Below are positions 33,801 through 42,969 of a stretch of DNA of 64,000 nt, piece after piece. The stretch lies in assembly GCF_963678635.1 (NCBI RefSeq), contig NC_087065.1, forward strand, positions 71,557,345 through 71,621,344. Direction: 5' to 3'. This stretch comes from Symsagittifera roscoffensis. Lineage: Eukaryota > Xenacoelomorpha > Acoela > Convolutidae. How positions within the stretch are numbered: position 1 is the stretch's first letter; each line of letters starts with the position of its first letter. Both the position numbers and the translations under genes were made by a program. The notes beneath the pieces were generated by a model. It was given only the letters and a program-made list of their open reading frames with translations, was not told the DNA's origin and ran no database searches.

Positions 33801-34438
33801 AAGTGGCCCCAGTTACATTCATTCCACGATCAACGCAAAAGGACAATAAAGCAAACATACGAAAGAAAGCGGAGGCGGCGAATGAAGACTTTCCTTCACG
33901 GGATTCGAAAAGGAACATTATTATGGACAGCGTTAAACGAGCGAAACAATTCACTAAACAAAAAGATGGACCTGGAAGCAGCAAAGACTCGGTAAATGCA
34001 ATATATGAACCAAATATCTTTGTGGGATCAGGTGATGTCCTACAGTTCCCTGGCTCTATAGCTCACTGCGTCTCAAGTGACTTTCAAATGGCAAAAGGAG
34101 TAGCACAGCAGATCAGCAGCGCCTACCCATGCATCAAACCAACCCTAAAAAGCATTGAAACACCGATAGTTGGATCATCAGTTTCAGTTTCTTTGCCTTG
34201 GGAAAACAAGTCAATTTTCAATTTAGTCACAAAACCACAATTTTTTGACAAGCCAACATACTACGATTTGTCAAGAAGCCTCAACTGCATGAAGCAGCAG
34301 CTACTGCAGAAGGGAATAAACGCTATAGCCATGCCGAAAATCGGATGTGGACTCGACAAATTGAAAGAAAGCAGAGTTTTCAGCCTAATTTGCGACATTT
34401 TCGAAAAAACGAACATCAAAATCTTTATTTATGTGTGA
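30863..34438 (+). CDS. pol: Element 1 Pol, second part: RT thumb, RNase H, integrase, macro domain
   Basis: 1191 codons, in frame with the preceding part. RT connection: 'MKFLGNIITPAGISPE' and 'LIGFVQFFRNYMPSL'. RNase H: 'YVILCDASYHGTGFVL', 'YKEFLALYFALDHF', 'VIILTDNRSLTQFF'. Integrase: H-H-C-C zinc finger 'HNSRTGGHLG...CLTCLQ' and core with D503, D561 and E597 (D-x35-E). A GPY/F-type tail is poorly visible. Residues about 835-930 are Pro/Ala/Val-rich. Residues about 1050-1191 form a macro domain of the OARD1/TARG1 type: GDVLQF (G1057, D1058), AHCVSSDFQMAKGVA, LVTKPQF (K1124), PTYYDLSRSLNCM and MPKIGCGLDKL (D1165). K1124 and D1165 match the lysine and aspartate that remove ADP-ribose from proteins in TARG1. 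Confidence 0.93.
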   Translation: MKFLGNIITPAGISPEQEKISTFLKKIKMPQTVKQVKRLIGFVQFFRNYMPSLGEKLIPFYRLLRKDIAFQTNEEHQKSLEVLKHDPIQATDITLRLPKPGLQYVILCDASYHGTGFVLMVEDYVKTDNKGEMKTYAPVSFGSRLFNTAQLKFSIYYKEFLALYFALDHFSHFIWGSSKPVIILTDNRSLTQFFQAKTIPPSVWNFLDRVMSFNIIIAHIPGKANYAADFLSRMQTDPSASLSLKLTDKIPVREIQIDTTAKLPDASLNLIHSMDDAFPEKKKIDDNLRAQLLELGLYENVMRELSSQEASATIQPQNFVRITRPIIAAVQHPDPADVFSDLNMSHEVLDLKNEQDKDNDIVEVKDWKRNEQVPNLTYENSHKKKYAKQFNRLIIDDEVLYRNFYDDTGHVKHKQYCLPKHLWNEVVYRLHNSRTGGHLGMTRTTEEFRKRFYLPGFTEFLTNTIKNCLTCLQLKRASAKFQIPPLQPISSLQCFPGDMMQIDIVGPLKSPVYKFVLTGIDVFSKYLFAAPLTNASADTVARELTKIFFMHSYIPKKIIADLGTTFTSELMHELTTLLEVQINHATLKHPQSIGLVERSHGPLKRILKLNTNEQWSDWHKYVPLATFIHNTSYSSSIGCCPSSIFHGREPTKPLDLRFSTKAMESVTAESDFVTAMQDAMLEKFKETKKNLISSYHKYRGYYDQKALAQPLTVESFCLLLNPLLTTQSDFGSKSMQVWIPLYRVEKVLTNSNYIIRKVGTNYTQCVHRIRLRPVDPQHQPEDLNPIDPTKFQTDPSLGKYRSEPGLFDENLPKLLDEIQPDNPDETDQPAAPARIRLSVPFGAPAVAAAPAPMPIPAAPIVVPLPVPVPVIPPPPDPPPIPGAVHVHELPLAELPAAPPMDIIDEQVTDRLTSNNSDPEGYNLDELFREPQPVVRRKAAAEARDRIHAQIRFSNDVRYHPIPSRPKQPRKYGLRTVDGHEVAPVTFIPRSTQKDNKANIRKKAEAANEDFPSRDSKRNIIMDSVKRAKQFTKQKDGPGSSKDSVNAIYEPNIFVGSGDVLQFPGSIAHCVSSDFQMAKGVAQQISSAYPCIKPTLKSIETPIVGSSVSVSLPWENKSIFNLVTKPQFFDKPTYYDLSRSLNCMKQQLLQKGINAIAMPKIGCGLDKLKESRVFSLICDIFEKTNIKIFIYV
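34010..34435 (+). other. Macro domain (TARG1/OARD1-like) at the Pol C terminus of element 1
   Basis: About 140 residues at the end of the 1191-codon frame. The N-terminal glycine-aspartate loop, the HC-x-S-x-D-x-x-MAKG-A phosphate loop, and the LVTK...PTY and IGCGLD blocks occur in family order and spacing, and the domain ends at the stop with a final strand 'IKIFIYV'. In the family this fold binds or hydrolyses ADP-ribose attached to proteins. A role in countering host PARP activity, or a structural or regulatory role in integration, would be inference. Confidence 0.88.
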
Positions 34439-36426
34439 CGAAAAATCACGATATCAGCTAGTAACGTTCATGCATGCATTCTTAACAATGTAAGCTCCAA
34501 AACCACCCAATCGATACAATTGAAGTCACGAAAAAACCAAAATAAAACAGAAAAAGTATAAAATTTCGAGAAAACTCTCATTTCCTCAAGTTGAGCTTTT
34601 CTGAAAAACTGACACCCAAGTCGAAATATACGTAATGCAACCGCTTTGAACCCGTGGAATACCTTCAAGGCCCAACTAGGACTCAGGCAGGAAGTCGGCT
34701 CACTAGGAGAAGTCAACTTCGCGAGATCTCGAAAAATCCACCTGTTGCCCATGTTTAAGCATTACGAATAAAAAATTTCTGCTCCCCCCAAAAATTTTAG
34801 CTAACGAAGAACCAATTTTTTGGGCTCAGTGATCATTAGACGACCAATGAGGAACAGGCAGGAAGTCGGCTCACTAGGAGAAGTCAACTTCGCGAGATCG
34901 AAAAATCCACCTGTTGCCCATGTTTAAGCATTACGAATAAAAAGTTTCTGCTCCCCCCAAAAATTTTAGCTAACGAAGAACCAATTTTTTTGGGCTCAGT
35001 GATCATTAGACGACCAATGAGGAACAGGCAGGAAGTCGGCTCACTAGGAGAAGTCAACTTCGCGAGATCTCGAAAAATCCACCTGTTGCCAACGTTTAAA
35101 CATTACGAATAAAAAGATTCTGCTCCCCCCAAAAATATTAGCTAGAGAAGAAAGAAATTTTTTGGGCTCAGTAATCATTAGACCACCAATAAGGAACAGG
35201 CAGGAAGTCGATCCACTAGCAGATCAAAATTTGGAGAAATACATCAATTTACACTATTCCCATGTATTATGATAGGCAAAACAAGAAAAAATATAAAATT
35301 CGAGGGATATCTTCGCAGAAATTCAGAAAGAAAGCGTTCAAATGAGCCAACAAACATCCAATGTGCTTGTTAGGCAACCCTAAAAGGTTGTCAGTGATAC
35401 TGAAGAACAACACACGAATCTTGAATGCCAAGAAGATATCAAAAAAAGATAAACGAAATTAATGGAAAAAAAAAAAAAAGTAATTTATCAACTACTCTAA
35501 CTGACGCCAAATTTTGCTCAGGCGAACCAGCAAATTGTCTGAATAGCCTATAGGAGTGAAGTGCAGCTACAGTAGAAGAAAAGAACTGAAAAAAAAAACA
35601 AAAAGCCAGACACTACACACAATACGATGATCGCGATCAATGCAAAAACATCGTAGAAATGTGTAATTTTGACTTTTTCAAAGAAAAAAGTCGATCACCT
35701 TCATTCAGGGAGTAAGGCCAATAAAGGCACAAAACGCCCATACGATGAAGACTTCTGAAAAATAGACAACGAACAGTAAATGAAATATCAACCTTTTAGC
35801 AAGTAATATAAAGTACTAATTGCTAAGCTAGTTGAAAATTTTCAAAAGAAATCGTGAAGAAATCAACAAAACATATCACTGTTAAGTTGTTGATAATCAA
35901 TTCACAATCTATGAGGCAACGATTGGAACCACACCGCCTCATATCAAAAAGACTTCAGCATCAAACGAGCACAAAAAGAATGAAAGGCAACAACGAACGA
36001 AGACAGCGATATCAAAAATTAAAACGAAACGACGACCAAAACTATTCAGCTACTCCACACGACAGTTCTTGCCGTGGAAATTTAGTTACAGTTGACAACT
36101 GAATACATCATGATATCATTAATTTATCCTTATCATCTATCACTTTAACTCCCATACCCCGACTCAAGGTGGCTTGCTTAAAAATTATCTCCCATTTAAG
36201 TTTAAAATAATTTATCTTCTCTCGTTTTATAAATTGAATTAATAAACTGTGCTTCTAATACTATGAGTTTATTAAATTATTGCGATATAACTTTTGATAG
36301 ACCCATACCATATTGATACTTGTACATATTCTTAATCAAAGCAGTCTTAAATTATTATGTGAATTATTGTAAATGTATCTGATGAAACACTTCAACCACC
36401 CGGGAAGACTTCCTCTTGTGAGGTTG
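34439..36426 (+). other. Element 1 3' untranslated region
   Basis: About 2 kb between the pol stop and the 3' LTR. It contains a 171-bp tandem repeat (34684-35225) and no convincing frame; the short ORF at 35854-36102 has no recognisable content. The polypurine tract expected just before 36427 is weak ('gggaagacttcctcttgtgagg'). Confidence 0.7.
34684..35225 (+). repeat. Tandem repeat of about 171 bp, just over three copies
   Basis: 'caggcaggaagtcggctcac' begins units at 34684, 34855 and 35025, and a diverged partial unit at 35197 ('caggaagtcgatccac'). Each unit includes 'aaaaatccacctgttgcc', 'tctgctccccccaaaaa' and 'gggctcagtgatcattag'. Copies are over 90% identical except the last. Confidence 0.9.
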
Positions 36427-36865
36427 TGTGACATCATCCCTTCATGATGTCATTCATTCTAATTAACCATCTGAACCGAATAGATTACATAATTCACCTT
36501 GATGTTAAAATAGAGCTGCATCATATATTTATTTAACTATGTAAACATTGATGGTAATTAATACCAATCATTGGAGATTTATACCGAGCTACGAATCAAT
36601 TGAATAGAGATCAACTTAATAAACTATACCAATCATGCTCTTACTTGCGCCGATCGACTTGCGAAATATCAGAAGCTAGGAATCGGAACCAGCATCCTTT
36701 AAAGCAAGATAGGTCTTTACCGCTCGAGACATATCTAAATAATGAATCCAATCTAAATACAATTGATAGCCAGTAGTGCTAAATAACATTACCAATTGAA
36801 CAGCTCGCATAACAGTAGACGACAGTATACCCGTATTATCCATCCGCCAGATACGGAATATTATA
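36427..36865 (+). repeat. 3' LTR of element 1
   Basis: 439 bp, colinear with 26612-27050 at a constant offset of 9815, with no indel and no substitution noticed. It is followed by the target duplication ATTGA at 36866-36870. Confidence 0.95.
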
Positions 36866-37700
36866 ATTGATATCTTCAAAGTTTTGGAACCTTTTAAGAT
36901 TTAAGTTTTTTTTTGAAAATTTCGGAGAAAATCATGAAAAACGTCATATCTCGAAAACTACAAGAATTTGAGAAACCATATTCAGACGAAAGATTGACAA
37001 CCCCCTGAGAATACTCACACATTCCAAAAAAAAGGATTGAGATCTTCAAAGTTTTGGAATTTTTTAACATTTGTGTTTTTTGAAAATTTCGGAGAAAATC
37101 ATCAAAAACGTCATATCTCGAAAAGTACAAGAATTTGAGCAGTCGTATTTGGCGGCAAAATTCGCAACTCCTGAGAGTACCCTGACAGAGCCTCACTACA
37201 GAGATGGTAATTTCAAGTTTTTGTGAAATTTTTTATCTAAGTTTTCTGAAAAAATTTGAAAAAAAAATGTTATATCTCGAAAACTACACGGATTTGAGCA
37301 GCCAAAACAAAAGGCAAGATTCGCAACCCCTGAGAGTACTTTCACAATATCCAACAGCAGGATTGAGATGTTCAACATTTTGGAACTTTTTAAAACTCAA
37401 GTTTTTGAAAATAATTTTTGAAAAAATCATAAAAACGTCATATCTCGAAAAGGATTTGAGAAGTGAGAATTGGAGGCAAGATTCGCAACCCCTGAGAGTA
37501 CTCTGACAGCACCCAACTACAAGGTGAGAATTTCAAAAATTGAGAAATTATAAAAAAAAATTAAATTTTCAAGAAAGTTTTGGAAAAACCTCGAAAATTG
37601 CTTATCTCGTAAACTAAAAGGATTTGGTTATTCATATATAGAGGCCAGAATCGCAAAACCTGAAAAAACTCTGAAAATATCCTACTATTGGGTTGCTAAT
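36866..37700 (+). repeat. Satellite array of about 166-bp units, right part
   Basis: Continues the array interrupted at 26611: 'cgtcatatct' or variants at about 36941, 37108, 37267, 37434 and 37600, spacings 159-167. Each unit is followed by '..ttgag.ag.c', 'gcaagattcgcaa..cctgagagta' and 'caactac'. Removing element 1 and one copy of its 5-bp duplication restores a normal unit spacing across the junction. Confidence 0.75.
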
Positions 37701-37754
37701 TTCAAACTTGATGGAAAAACACTGAATTTAAAGTGGAAAATTGAAAAAACATTA

Positions 37755-38160
37755 ACCATTGCAATATACGATATGGCTTAAACGTGAAAAAATTCATTTC
37801 TTAAACATAATACGTTGAAAAGCTTAAACATGGCGTGATAGTGAAGCCCGCATTTAAATATATAATAGAGAGATAATAGAAAAAAGTTTAAAAATTAGGC
37901 GACGGGTAGACAGACATAATCAAATTAATTACAAAAGCAGGTATACAGACAGACAGACTTAACTTCGCCTCGAAAAAAAAGTAGTGAAAAATTAATGACC
38001 TTGCGAAAAACTAATTGAAAAATTTTCTTAAGCATTGCAATATATGATATAGCTTAAACATGAAAAAATTCTTTCGTTAAACATGCAAAATTATTACGCT
38101 TAAACATGGAAGATAGCTGTCACTCGCATTTAAATATAGTATAGATAGATTAGATTTTGA
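37755..38160 (+). repeat. Duplicated module with 'gcttaaacatg' motifs and short tails
   Basis: 'attgcaatatacgatatggcttaaacgtgaaaaaattc' (37755-37880) recurs at 38030-38155. Both end in 'cgcatttaaatata.tatagagagat' runs, like the tails of small retroposons. A 'cagacagacagactt' run lies between. No coding sequence. Confidence 0.5.
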
Positions 38161-38244
38161 AACTAACAATCCGGCGCCATAATCTGAGCCAATTCCATTA
38201 TTTTTCTCATACAGCTGAATGTGCACTGAACTTGATAAATTAAT

Positions 38245-38330
38245 TTAACACAGAGGCTAAGCGGAGCTTCGCACTACTTGCGATACAAAAAAAAGAATAA
38301 GGCGAAAGCCTAAGAATCAAAAAATTATAT
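38245..38330. repeat. GC-hairpin repeat, third subfamily
   Basis: 'cacagaggctaagcggagcttcgcactacttgcgatacaaa' matches 39485-39530 and, more weakly, 8215-8260. The GC-rich inverted core is the shared feature. Confidence 0.45.
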
Positions 38331-38797
38331 ACAATTTGAAAAGGTCGCAAAAAAAGATCATCAAAAGTTTCGATACGTTTGTCTCGAGTAAAATCAATTT
38401 TAGGAAAACATATCGAATAACAAAATGACCAGTGATATATTAGAATTGATATTTTTTCCAAGTGGTAACTAATCAGACAACTGTTGCGCAGAGAAAAGTT
38501 TTTGAGCTTTAAAATATTTGAAACAAAATTTCAGGCAAAAATTGGGTGTTTTAAATTAAATTTGCCATAGAAAGCTCGAATGTTTACAACCGTTGTTATT
38601 TTGTCGCATCAATCTTCGCTCTCAAATAGTCTTACGACTGTTATTCACGAAACTCGATGTTAAGTTAGATACCATATTACTTGGGATTCCACCTGACTAT
38701 ATAAATGGATGCACCTACGTCTCCGTGGAAAAAACATGAATCTTCTCGATGGAAGTCACGAGGAAACTCAACGCTCTATCAATTAAAACAAACTTAC

Positions 38798-38855
38798 TTT
38801 GGTTGCCATTTTCTTGCTGTAAGCAAATTCCTGTAGAATTTGAAACAATCTGATC
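38798..38855 (-). CDS. Possible first exon of an unidentified gene downstream of PIN4
   Basis: On the minus strand, 85 bases after the PIN4 stop, acceptor 'gattttattttcag' is followed by 54 bases and then ATG GCA ACC AAA and donor GTAAGT. The only coding part would be MATK before the intron. Reading upstream is also open (…LFQILQEFAYSKKMATK). No continuation exon was recognised, so the product is unknown. The acceptor so close behind PIN4 would fit a trans-spliced second cistron. Confidence 0.3.
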
Positions 38856-38940
38856 TGAAAATAAAATCAAATAAAATCCTATTTTTGTGGTAGCTCAAAT
38901 TTGATTAGGAAAATGCACATTAACTACACTAAAATAATTT

Positions 38941-39309
38941 TCACTTTTTTCCTTCAACCATAATTATATGGTAACCAAATTGAGTTTTAACAGGGGGATC
39001 AGTATATTGAGGATTATCTGGTGTACTGGTTGAAAGAGCGAAAGCGGCATCTTGAAATGGTCCAACCATAGAACCTCGATTCATCCAGCCCAAGTCACCT
39101 CCATTCCTAGCTTTGTCTTCACTATACTGTTGAGCAACGACATTGAATTTTTCACCAGCTCGCAATTTCTCCATAGCTTCCATGCATTTAGAGTGTTTTT
39201 CACATAAGATATGACGAACTTTTACGGATGAAGATCCACCACCTTTCTCTTTTTTCGAGCTAGTATCCCCTGATTTATCACTAGCAGCATTAGGTTTCTT
39301 CTTCGGCAT
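38941..39309 (-). CDS. PIN4: Peptidyl-prolyl cis-trans isomerase, parvulin type (PIN4/Par14)
   Basis: 122 codons in one exon, a usual length for Par14. Residues 1-29 are a Lys/Ser/Gly-rich basic tail ([12 protein letters not shown]...), the DNA- and ribosome-binding N terminus of the family, with no WW domain. Residues about 30-122 are the parvulin fold: [41 protein letters not shown] and [12 protein letters not shown], with the catalytic histidines in the first and last blocks. It catalyses proline isomerisation; animal Par14 acts in the nucleus and in pre-rRNA processing. An acceptor-like 'gtagtttcag' lies six bases upstream of the ATG, so the mRNA is probably spliced just before the start. 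No damage is seen. Confidence 0.95.
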   Translation of the reverse strand: MPKKKPNAASDKSGDTSSKKEKGGGSSSVKVRHILCEKHSKCMEAMEKLRAGEKFNVVAQQYSEDKARNGGDLGWMNRGSMVGPFQDAAFALSTSTPDNPQYTDPPVKTQFGYHIIMVEGKK

Positions 39310-39332
39310 TTCCGCCTGAAACTACTTGCCTT

Positions 39333-39433
39333 ATGACATATTGGCCTTCGAGGAGCCTCGGAAAACAATTACGAACGAAAGGCATGCACCGGCAGTTATT
39401 TGGCACCATCAAAAACTATTATGCGACTCGAAG
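39333..39433 (+). CDS. Possible divergent first exon opposite PIN4
   Basis: ATG at 39333, 23 bases from the PIN4 start on the other strand, opens a frame with 33 complete codons and then a donor 'CGAAG|GTAAGC'. The translation begins MTYWPSRSLGKQL and is basic. I do not recognise it and see no second exon. It could equally be PIN4 upstream sequence. Confidence 0.2.
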
Positions 39434-39484
39434 GTAAGCAACTTTATTTTTTCACATCAATTAGGCACGGCATGTAAAATAATA

Positions 39485-39535
39485 AAACAGAGGCTAAGCA
39501 GAGCTTCGCACCACTTGCGATACAACACAAGCATA
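39485..39535. repeat. GC-hairpin repeat, third subfamily, copy 2
   Basis: 'cagaggctaagcagagcttcgcaccacttgcgatacaacac' closely matches 38250-38290. It lies just beyond the 3' end of the minus-strand reverse-transcriptase remnant, as expected for an element terminus. Confidence 0.45.
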
Positions 39536-39556
39536 AAAAACATAAGTAGAAAAAAA

Positions 39557-41930
39557 TTACAAATGTTGAAAATTACAAATGCTGTAGAGGCGTCGTGGTT
39601 CCGAAACAGACGGAATGTGAGTAGAAGATAAACTCTGCTTTATAAGGGCATTCAGGTTTGAATGCCTAGAGAACCTCCTTGCACTTTTGAGGCAAGAAAG
39701 ACCATGCCAACCATCCTCGGTAACGTCTTTTCCGCACACGCATTTATGCCGTTCGCATATTTTCGAGCCTAATCGAAGTCCTATCGCAATCGAGTTGTTT
39801 GCTCGACAATTTTAACTTTAAACTTTTGCACGGGATGACGTTCAACCTCTGTGAGCCAAATCTATCTTGGAACGCGTTGAATTGTTTTACGTCCGTTGGT
39901 TCGAGTCGTAAAATCAAGTCTGCAATTTCGCTGTCAAAAATTGGCTCTGTCCAATTTTTTTTGGGTTTCAATTTCCGGAGCCATTTCAATTTTTACAAGT
40001 TCAACCCACCGTTTAAGCGCATCATCATAGGTTCCATCCACATGCTCCAAACCAAAGAGTGCGCTCAAGGCATTTTTTGCTCCTATTGCTGAGGCTAAGA
40101 AAGCTGGTAAAGCAAGTAGACGAGCGGAAGAAACGCCCAAGCCACCTTTGGCTGCCGGGAGAACTGCTTGTAAAAACTGGTTATCATCCATTTTCACACT
40201 AGTGACCTTGCATTACGATTTTCTTAGTAATTTGTCGTAGCGTTCCAAAAAAATCTTTTTTTTGCAAAAAACAAGGGCTCGTACGCAAAAAAAACAGAGG
40301 AGTTTTGGCATGCTAAAGCAATTTTTCAGGAGGTAAAAGCCATAATGGGCGTCTAGTTTGTCAATGAAATCCGAGATTTTGTCAAGCTCCCTAATCTTTT
40401 CGTCGAGCAATTCTTTTCGGCAACAGATCCTAAAATGAGGAGTTCTTCTTTTGTTTTTATTTGTATTTTGGGCATATTTTTCGAAATTGTGTTAAAATTG
40501 AATTATACTGAGTACTCGTAGTCGGTCCTGAAAAAAAAACAAAGTTCTCGTTTCTCAATGTTCAAGCTCAGGCCGTAAATTTGTTCCGATTTCAGAATGT
40601 TTTTAGGGTCCCGGAAAACTACCTTATAGTCGTCGGCTAAATTTCCATCATCTAAATACCAGATGTTAATTTTCGACTCCAACTGTTGACTAGTGTCTGA
40701 ATTGTTTCCGCAAAAAGGGGTGGGGCTTCAGGATCACCTTGCTGAGTTCCGTCTTCTGACATTATGACAGAGCTTCCGTAAAAAAGGTAACTAGGTTTAC
40801 TATACGCGCAATGGGTGTAATTATACAATTCGGGGCGATTTGAATAAACATGATTCAGCATTGTTTCTCTATTTAGAGAGATAAAGGCATTCTTAAAATC
40901 TAGTTTTAAAAGAACAGTGCATTTTGGATTGTCGCCGCGTTCAATTAGCTTTCGAAACCAGTGTGCAGCTATTTCTGCTCCTCGTTTGGTACCGCATCCT
41001 ACCTGTACGTTTCCGAAAAATTTGGTCGCTCGGAGAGGACCTTGCTTCCAGCGCATTTAGACGCGATACGTCTCAGCGTGTTGCCTATGGCAATCGGTCT
41101 CAACCCTCCGTCTATCTTTATGAGGGCGATGAGCTTTGCGCCAAAAAAGAAAGGTCTTGGGGCTTCGGGTATTTTGCCATCTCCAATGAGGTTTATCAGC
41201 TTAGTAAGCGATTTCATAAAATTAAGTCCTGCACTGCCATTCGACTTAGTAACAAGAACTTCAAAAATTTGAGGAACTATTTTATCAGGATCTGCTGCTG
41301 ATCCGTTCGGAAAGGACATTCTCGCTTTGTATAGGTCAAAATCGGTTACGAAAAAACTATCTAATTTTTCTGGATTTGGAGCTGCAAATTTAGCTCGCTG
41401 AAGGTGCTTAGACAACAATTTTTGATAGTTATCACTTGAAAAAGGAGCAATTTTGTCATCCGAAGCAGCAAGCCTTATTCCTCCCTTTACATTTCCTTCA
41501 CCGAGCTTACTACTTATTAGCTTTATTCTCTGCTCAAGGTCACTCAGAGGCGGGCTTGAAATTTGGGGATGGGGTTTTGGAAGTGACACGTAATTTGCTC
41601 CGAATTTTTTTATTTATCAAAGAGCTCATGCTTGTGGAATGTTTGCGTCCACTTCTTTTCGGTTGCTCCAAAAAAACAAGAAGGGCGTTAAAAAAACTTA
41701 GCCATTTTGTAATATCTTCTACATTGCAGACGATGTCATTTATTTTGACCGACAGACTTTCCGCCAAGGGAACACGTGAGTCTTTTGGTACTCTCTTGAG
41801 TACTCGGACATCTGAGAGTGCTGTATTAACATAACTGTCTAGCACTAAATCATTCGCTATTGTTTCTTTATTAACAGATTTTACATCTACGCATAAAGGA
41901 CCATTGGGTTTTCTTAGAGTCACTAAGAGA
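39557..41930 (-). pseudogene. Non-LTR-type reverse transcriptase remnant, minus strand
   Basis: Read from 41923 down: a helical lead ('KWLSFFNALLVFLEQPKRSG', 'DLEQRIKLISSKLGEGNVKG'); RT fingers and palm 'GGLRPIAIGNTLRRIASKCA' (about 41090); 'QVGCGTKRGAEIAAHW' and 'LLKLDFKNAFISLNRETML' (about 40900); 'GTQQGDPEAPPLF' (about 40730); catalytic 'WYLDDGNLADDYKV' (about 40640); 'LPAAKGGLGVSSARLLALPA' (about 40130); and a zinc-binding C-terminal 'CGKDVTEDGWHGLSC' (39700). Order matches a widespread animal RT family with Y-L-D-D and a C-terminal C..H motif. Several frameshifts and stops separate the parts, so it is inactive. Confidence 0.8.
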
Positions 41931-42439
41931 AATACTTACACAACTGATATGATACCAACTAGAACAACAATCACATCCAACCCAATTTATCAGTCCGGAA
42001 GGTTTTAAGCAATCTTTGCTTGTACACTCTTTGCTGTTTTTTCAGCATAAAGGTAAAAAAAAGGACTTTGACAAGATTTTAGGGGACTGAACTAACCCAT
42101 GATAAGCGGTTAGTGGTATTTTATAAATCAGCAGATAAAAAACAATAACAGACAATTAAATGAATTTAAATTTTAAAATTGAATTACAAAAATCAAAAAC
42201 AAGGATTATATGGTTTTCACTAGTAATACTAAGAAGAAGCTGCTCTCTTACGTTTTTCTCAGTTTCATTCATTTTCTTTATTGCTTCCGGAGTTGTTCTG
42301 GTTATAAAGTTCTATTTATTTTGAATTCTTTTCATTTTGAACTTTATTTATTTAAATTTTTTTGATGGTGCTCCTATAACCGAGCCAAGGAATCTAAAAC
42401 CGTCTACTATTCTAATAATTGTGCCTTCGAATACCTTTA

Positions 42440-42860
42440 TGGCGCTTTTTCGACATTTTTCCTATGCGAGGAGTTGACACTTAGAAAACTTTACATTGTA
42501 GCCGAAAACCTTTCATGCTTATCCAGGTTGTCCAGTATTGCGCGGAGAACCTTAAGGTTTCCGAGAACCTTAATGTTTAAGGTGCGCGGAGAACCTTTAG
42601 CGCTTCCGTCATCTGCGTACCATTCTTGGGTGACAATTGGTTTTTGCAGGAGCTCGATCAGTGAGATTATTCCAATTCCGTACAAAGCCACTGCGAGGAG
42701 ATCAACTTACCTTGTGCCTTCGGTAGATGTCAAAACCGTGTTCTTGACATGTAAATTTGAGGGATGTTTATATGAAGTGGCCAGCGCATAATGTAGTGCC
42801 GGACGAAGGATTTCTGCAATTTTTTGAGCAAGTTCTCTATCCGTTTCCGGTTTTTCAAAC
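42440..42860 (-). pseudogene. Second minus-strand RT fragment (palm region)
   Basis: Shows 'LRPALHYALA', 'ALYGIGIISLIELL', then 'VTQEWYADDGSAKGS' with catalytic Y-A-D-D and 'LGNLKVLRAILDNLDKHE'. It belongs to a related but different RT family from 39557-41930 and is only a fragment. Confidence 0.65.
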
Positions 42861-42969
42861 TCGTCCCTCAAGCTGTGGATAGCATATTCGATTCCACATA
42901 TCTGGCCTAAGCAGAGTTGAAGTTTTTACCGTGATATTTAAGGTCTGATTTTATACATTGGGTGATTGT

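Larger units (their letters stand above)
26612..36865 (+). mobile_element. LTR element 1: Ty3/gypsy-type retrotransposon with Pol C-terminal macro domain
   Basis: Complete 10.25-kb insertion with the target duplication ATTGA at 26607-26611 and 36866-36870. The order 5' LTR, PBS, gag, PR-RT-RH-IN, 3' LTR defines the Ty3/gypsy layout. Between integrase and the pol stop lies a proline/alanine-rich linker and a macro domain, which is not part of the standard set. About 2 kb of non-coding sequence follows before the 3' LTR. No env-like frame is seen. Near-identical LTRs mean a recent insertion. One in-frame TAA in RT makes this copy defective unless it is read through. Confidence 0.93.

Noticed and set aside
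34468-34752. Minus-strand 94-codon frame after element 1 pol
   Set aside because: Partly inside the 171-bp tandem repeat and without any domain.
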